64,000 bases of DNA from Croceibacterium_A sp044506885 (GTDB lineage Bacteria; Pseudomonadota; Alphaproteobacteria; Sphingomonadales; Sphingomonadaceae). Positions 60,556 through 64,000 of the stretch are shown piece after piece. A program made the position numbers and the translations under genes. The notes beneath the pieces are model-generated. The model worked only from the letters and a program-made list of their open reading frames with translations. It searched no databases and was not told where the DNA came from. Within the stretch, counting starts at the first letter, position 1; every line of letters begins with the position of its first letter. The DNA is taken from positions 30,839 to 94,838 of the forward strand of contig JBIQKC010000005.1 in NCBI GenBank assembly GCA_044506885.1. The letters run 5' to 3'.

Positions 60556-63144
60556 ATGATCGACCGCATCGTCACTTTCGCGGTCGAGCGGCGCTGGCTC
60601 GTGCTGCTCGTCACCGCAATCGCTGCCGTCATCGGCGCGGTTTCGCTGTCGCGGCTGCCGATCGACGCGGTGCCCGACATCACCAACAACCAGGTCCAGA
60701 TCAACGTCCGCGCGCCGGCGCTCTCGCCCGAGCTGGTCGAAAGTCAGGTCGCCTTCCCCATCGAAACCGCGCTCGCCGGCGTGCCGGGGCTCGAATACAC
60801 GCGCTCGCTCAGCCGCAACGGCTTCGCGCAAGTGACCGCGGTCTTCACCGATTCGACCGACATCTACTTCGCGCGCGCGCAAGTCGCCGAGCGACTGCGC
60901 CTTGCCGAGGAAAGCCTGCCCGACGGCGCCACGCCCGAAATGGGCCCGATCGCCACCGGGCTCGGCGAAGTCTACATGTGGACCGTGCGCATGGCCCACC
61001 GCGAGGAGGACCAGCACAGTCCCGGCGAGCCCGGCCTCCAGCCCGACGGCAGCTACATCACGCCCGAGGGCGACCGTCTCGTCACCGAAGCCGACAAGGC
61101 GACCTACCTGCGCACCGCGCAGGACTGGATCGTCGCCCCGTTGCTGAAAACGGCGCCGGGCCTTGCCGGCGTCGATTCGATCGGCGGCTATGTAAAGCAG
61201 TATCAGGTCGCGCCCGACGTGCAGCGGCTCGCCGCGCTCGGCCTCAGTCTCGGCGATCTGGCGATCGCGCTGGAGGAGAGCAACACCGCCATCGGCGCCG
61301 GCACGATCGACCGCAACGGCGAGGGGCTCGCGGTCCGCTCGGATGCGCGGATCGCCAATGCCGGCGAGCTTGCGAACACCGTGATCGCGACCCGCGAGGG
61401 CGTGCCGATCCTGCTCAGCCAGGTCGCGACGGTTCGGCTCGGCCAGGCGCTCCGCATGGGCTCGGCGTCCGAGAACGGCGAGGAAGTCGTCGTCGGCACC
61501 GCGATCATGCGGATCGGGGAGAACAGCCGCGAGGTCGCCTCGGCGGTCGCCGCGCGGCTGGAGGAGATCAACGCCTCCCTGCCGACCGACATCGTCATCC
61601 AGCCGGTGCTGGACCGCACCGGACTGGTCAATGCGACCATCGCGACCGTGACCAAGAACCTTACCGAAGGCGCGCTGCTGGTCATCGTCGTGCTGTTCGC
61701 GCTGCTCGGCAATTTCCGCGCGGCGCTGATCGCGGCGCTGGTGATCCCGATCACGATGCTGATGACCAGCTTCGGAATGCTGCGCGCCGGGGTCTCGGCC
61801 AACCTGATGAGCCTCGGCGCGCTCGATTTCGGGCTCATCGTCGACGGCGCGGTGATCGTCGTCGAGAATGCGCTGCGGCGCATCGCCGAACGCCAGCATG
61901 GCCTCGGCCGCAACCTGACGGCGGGCGAGCGGCCGGAATCCGTCGCCCGCGCCGCGCGCGAGATGATCCGGCCCACCGTCTACGGGCAGGCGATCATCAT
62001 CCTTGTCTATGTGCCGCTGCTCATGCTCACCGGGGTCGAAGGCAAGACTTTCACGCCGATGGCGCTCACGGTCATTTTCGCTCTGGTCTGCGCTTTCGTC
62101 CTCTCGCTCACTTTCGTGCCGGCGATGCTCGCGATCTGGCTGTCGAGGCCGGTCGAGGAGAAGGAAGGGCGGATCGTCGCCTGGCTCAAGCGGCGCTACG
62201 AACCGGGGCTCGACCGGGCGATGGCGCGTCCGGGGACGACGATGCTGGCCGGGGCGGGCGCATTCCTGCTCGCGCTGGGCGCATTCGCTCTGCTGGGGCA
62301 GGAGTTCCTGCCCCAGCTCGACGAAGGCGATGCGACCGCGCAGATCCTGCGCGTGCCCGGCGCCTCGGCCGAACAGAGCCAGGCGATGCAGGTCCAGGTC
62401 GAACGCGCGCTGTCCGCGCTGCCGGAGGTGCGCTTCGTGTTCTCGAAGACCGGCACTGCGGAACTTGCCTCCGACCCCATGCCGCCCAACATCTCCGACA
62501 CCTTCATCATCATGAAGGATCGCGGCGACTGGCCCGACCCGCGCCTCTCCAAGGCCGCGCTGGTGGGCAAGATCGAGGCCGCGCTCGAAGGTCTGCCCGG
62601 CAACGCCTTCGAGATAAGCCAGCCGATCCAGATGCGCTTCAACGAACTGATAGCGGGCGTGCGCGGCGACGTGGCGATCAAGGTCTTCGGCGACGATCCC
62701 GAAGCGATGAACGACACCGCCGGCCGCATCGCCGGCATCCTGCGCGGGGTGCGCGGCGCGACCGACGTGCGCGTCGAGCAGACGGAGGGCTTGCCGATGC
62801 TGGACATCCGCCCCAACCGCGACGCGATGGCGCGGTTCGGCATCACGCCGCGCTCGATGCAGGACACGGTGGCCGCCGCGGTCGGCGGGCGCGATGCGGG
62901 CGCGATCTTCGAGGGCGACCGGCGTTTCGCGGTCACCATTCGCCTGGCCGACGATGCGCGCGGCGATCCGCAAGTGCTGGGGCAAGTGCCGGTGCCGACG
63001 CCCGGCGGCGCGTTCGTTCCACTCGCAAGTGTGGCCGACATCGCGGTGACCACGGGGCCCAACCAGATCGGCCGCGAAAACGGCAAGCGCCGCGTTGTGG
63101 TCCAGGCGGGACGATCCGGAACGATCCAAGGGCCAAATCCCTAG
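60556..63144 (+). pseudogene. czcA: RND metal efflux pump CzcA, truncated after about 850 residues
   Basis: The open frame gives 862 residues, whereas CzcA/HME-RND pumps are about 1,030-1,080. The normal sequence includes LPIDAVPDITNNQVQINVRAPALSPE, the membrane-buried LDFGLIVDGAVIVVENALRR and LGQEFLPQLDEGD. It ends in RENGKRRVVVQA (Gln850), then changes to a short unrelated tail ending at TAG. The lost part holds the final membrane helices, so the pump should not work. The break at about 63108 coincides with a change to low GC, pointing to an insertion. A full copy may exist elsewhere. Confidence 0.88.
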
Positions 63145-63712
63145 GATTTCTGCGGGTTTTATAGATTATTTGGGAGAACGTGAGAAGAACAAATGGTGCC
63201 AGAAGAGGCATCACATGTGAGCTATTTTTCCGTTTGTATTCATACATTTAATCAATTCGGTCTAACCGAAAGGCCCGCAAAAGGCCCTCAAAATGCATCT
63301 AATGCATTGGTTCGATGCCGTTTTCGGGACTCGAAAATCATTTTGCGGCTTTGACCGTCACCTAGACATCGACCACCCTCGCTTTAGGCGATGTTGGCCT
63401 CCACAATATCAAATAGGTCGGTCGAATGTACAGCTGTCTGAACGACAGTCGACATCGTAGGTAGCAGCAATTCGAACTCGGCGGTCTTGCCTGCTTGTCC
63501 ATAGAACGCGGGCATCGGCTGCTGAACTGAAAGTAGATAAACGGTAGCACGGCTACCTGGGTATTGATGGGTTCGCTTATTGGCGTGGTTGACTGCCACA
63601 ACAGGATCGAGGGTCGTTGAGATGAAAGCGGCGCAACGTCCCGGACCCTTCAACACCTGGTTTGCGGTACCATGAAATAGCTTCTGTCCTTTGGGAAGCA
63701 TGAACCCTGACG
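63109..63712. mobile_element. Low-GC inserted segment interrupting czcA
   Basis: Right after the czcA homology ends the base composition drops and codon use changes. The first 240 bases (63145-63383) hold no gene; they contain the hairpin TTTTCG-GGACT-CGAAAA and AATGCAT direct repeats. The rest is the ADP-ribosyltransferase-like remnant. It is most likely imported DNA. The junction shows the direct repeat ACGATCC-GGA-ACGATCC. Confidence 0.5.
63384..63701 (-). pseudogene. ADP-ribosyltransferase-like domain remnant, 5' end cut by IS element
   Basis: From the first Met the frame has 105 residues. It shows LFHG (8-11), FISTTLDP (26-33) and AEFELLLP (74-81) in the order expected for the aromatic-x-Gly, Ser-Thr and Glu-x-Glu motifs of ADP-ribosyltransferase toxins; Glu75 and Glu77 would be the ExE pair. 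The ATG is only 12 bases from the IS end, and the open frame runs on into IS sequence, so the true N-terminus is lost. The usual Arg is replaced by His in LFHG, as in PARP-type enzymes. The match is by motif only. Confidence 0.45.
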
Positions 63713-64000
63713 TGACCCCCAGCTTTCCCCCAGCTGGGATTAGAGCCGGGCGGTTGTTTTGCGCATGCGCGCGGTTGAAGCAATGGGCTGCGCAGCGGAG
63801 CCCGTAGGGCGTAGCGGAGCAGGCCATTGCTTTTGCAGTTCGGCGGCGAACGCCGCCGGGGTTTCGTATCCAAGGGCTGAGTGCGGTCGCTCGCCGTTGT
63901 AGTCTTCCACCCACGCGGCGATCTCGGCGCGAGCGTGATCCAGGCTGAGGAACAGCGTCTCATTGAGCAGCTCGTCGCGCATGCGGCCGTTGAAGCTCTC
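63713..64000 (-). mobile_element. IS3-family insertion sequence (one end, continues past window)
   Basis: The element end is placed at TGACCCCCAGCTTTCCCCC (63713), a typical IS3-family terminus, just outside the transposase stop. A CCCAGCTGGG palindrome follows. Only the 3' part of the element lies in the window. Confidence 0.7.
63740..64000 (-). CDS. IS3-family transposase orfB (partial, C-terminal part)
   Basis: The 86 codons inside the window read ESFNGRMRDELLNETLFLSL, then DHARAEIAAWVEDYNGERPHSALGY, which is the end of the DDE integrase core of IS3 transposases. The Glu of ESFNG is the last catalytic residue. The 5' part and orfA lie past the window edge. The final codons (ending TARL) include an AGCAATGG/CCATTGCT inverted repeat at 63779-63831. 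Confidence 0.92.
   Translation of the reverse strand, partial: ESFNGRMRDELLNETLFLSLDHARAEIAAWVEDYNGERPHSALGYETPAAFAAELQKQWPAPLRPTGSAAQPIASTARMRKTTARL

Noticed and set aside
59707..63129. Long open frame antisense to czcB and czcA (1,140 codons)
   Set aside because: Shadow of the RND genes; no domain, no ribosome binding site.

Overview
The window is about 65% GC or higher and reads as a chromosomal segment of an alphaproteobacterium, most likely a sphingomonad (Sphingomonadales: Novosphingobium, Erythrobacter or relatives). This is inferred from gene neighbourhoods and protein style (gpmA-purE-purK cluster, MipZ, fused bc1 operon, NasT/NasS nitrate regulation, many TonB/autotransporter surface proteins, RND metal efflux), not from a marker-gene search.

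Layout. 1-1.8 kb: gpmA-purE-purK (minus strand; purK runs off the left edge) and a 51-residue small protein. 1.85 kb: tRNA-Thr(GGT). 2-4 kb: two overlapping bacterial PH-domain membrane proteins. 4-10.5 kb: housekeeping (GNAT, threonine aldolase, DMT transporter, NAD-dependent epimerase, aminopeptidase N, PgeF). 10.7-13.5 kb: petABC (cytochrome bc1). 13.6-16.1 kb: cation/proton antiporter with a structured leader and a mini-ORF, then an OmpA-type lipoprotein; tRNA-Gly(TCC) follows. 16.3-22.4 kb: ECF sigma factor plus TPR serine/threonine kinase, divergent from a trimeric autotransporter adhesin, followed by an exported protein of unknown function. 24-29.2 kb: unknown exported protein, panC, mipZ, a J-domain protein, phosphomannomutase, arylamine N-acetyltransferase. 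29.3-40.3 kb: a complete nitrate-to-glutamate block on the minus strand: nasT-nasS, an attenuator leader, nitrate transporter, nirB, nirD, nasA, SUMT (siroheme synthesis), then gdhA. 40.6-47.4 kb: an unusual membrane-anchored winged-helix/receiver protein followed by a 1,910-residue autotransporter. 47.5-57.5 kb: iron region: FMN alpha-hydroxy-acid oxidase, PiuC-type hydroxylase, TonB siderophore receptor, two-component system, and a ferric-iron ABC importer. 57.7-63.1 kb: a CzcI-like small protein and czcCBA, with czcA cut off after about 850 residues. 63.1-64 kb: a low-GC patch with an ADP-ribosyltransferase-like remnant that is itself cut by an IS3-family element running off the right edge.

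How the genes work together. The nitrate block couples regulation (NasS senses nitrate and is expected to release NasT, which acts on the leader terminator), uptake, two-step reduction to ammonium, the siroheme cofactor and capture of ammonium by glutamate dehydrogenase. The iron block combines outer-membrane uptake, a periplasmic binding protein with inner-membrane ABC importer, and a two-component system between them. Two surface-adhesin systems each sit next to an unusual regulator: the ECF sigma/kinase pair with the trimeric adhesin, and the membrane winged-helix/receiver protein with the giant autotransporter. These two pairs are the best candidates for undescribed regulatory biology. No CRISPR array, prophage or replication origin was seen. 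No stretch longer than 300 bases lacks a gene or gene remnant; the longest gaps (38289-38498, 40298-40406, 41441-41675, 57500-57745, 63145-63383) are described in the entries.
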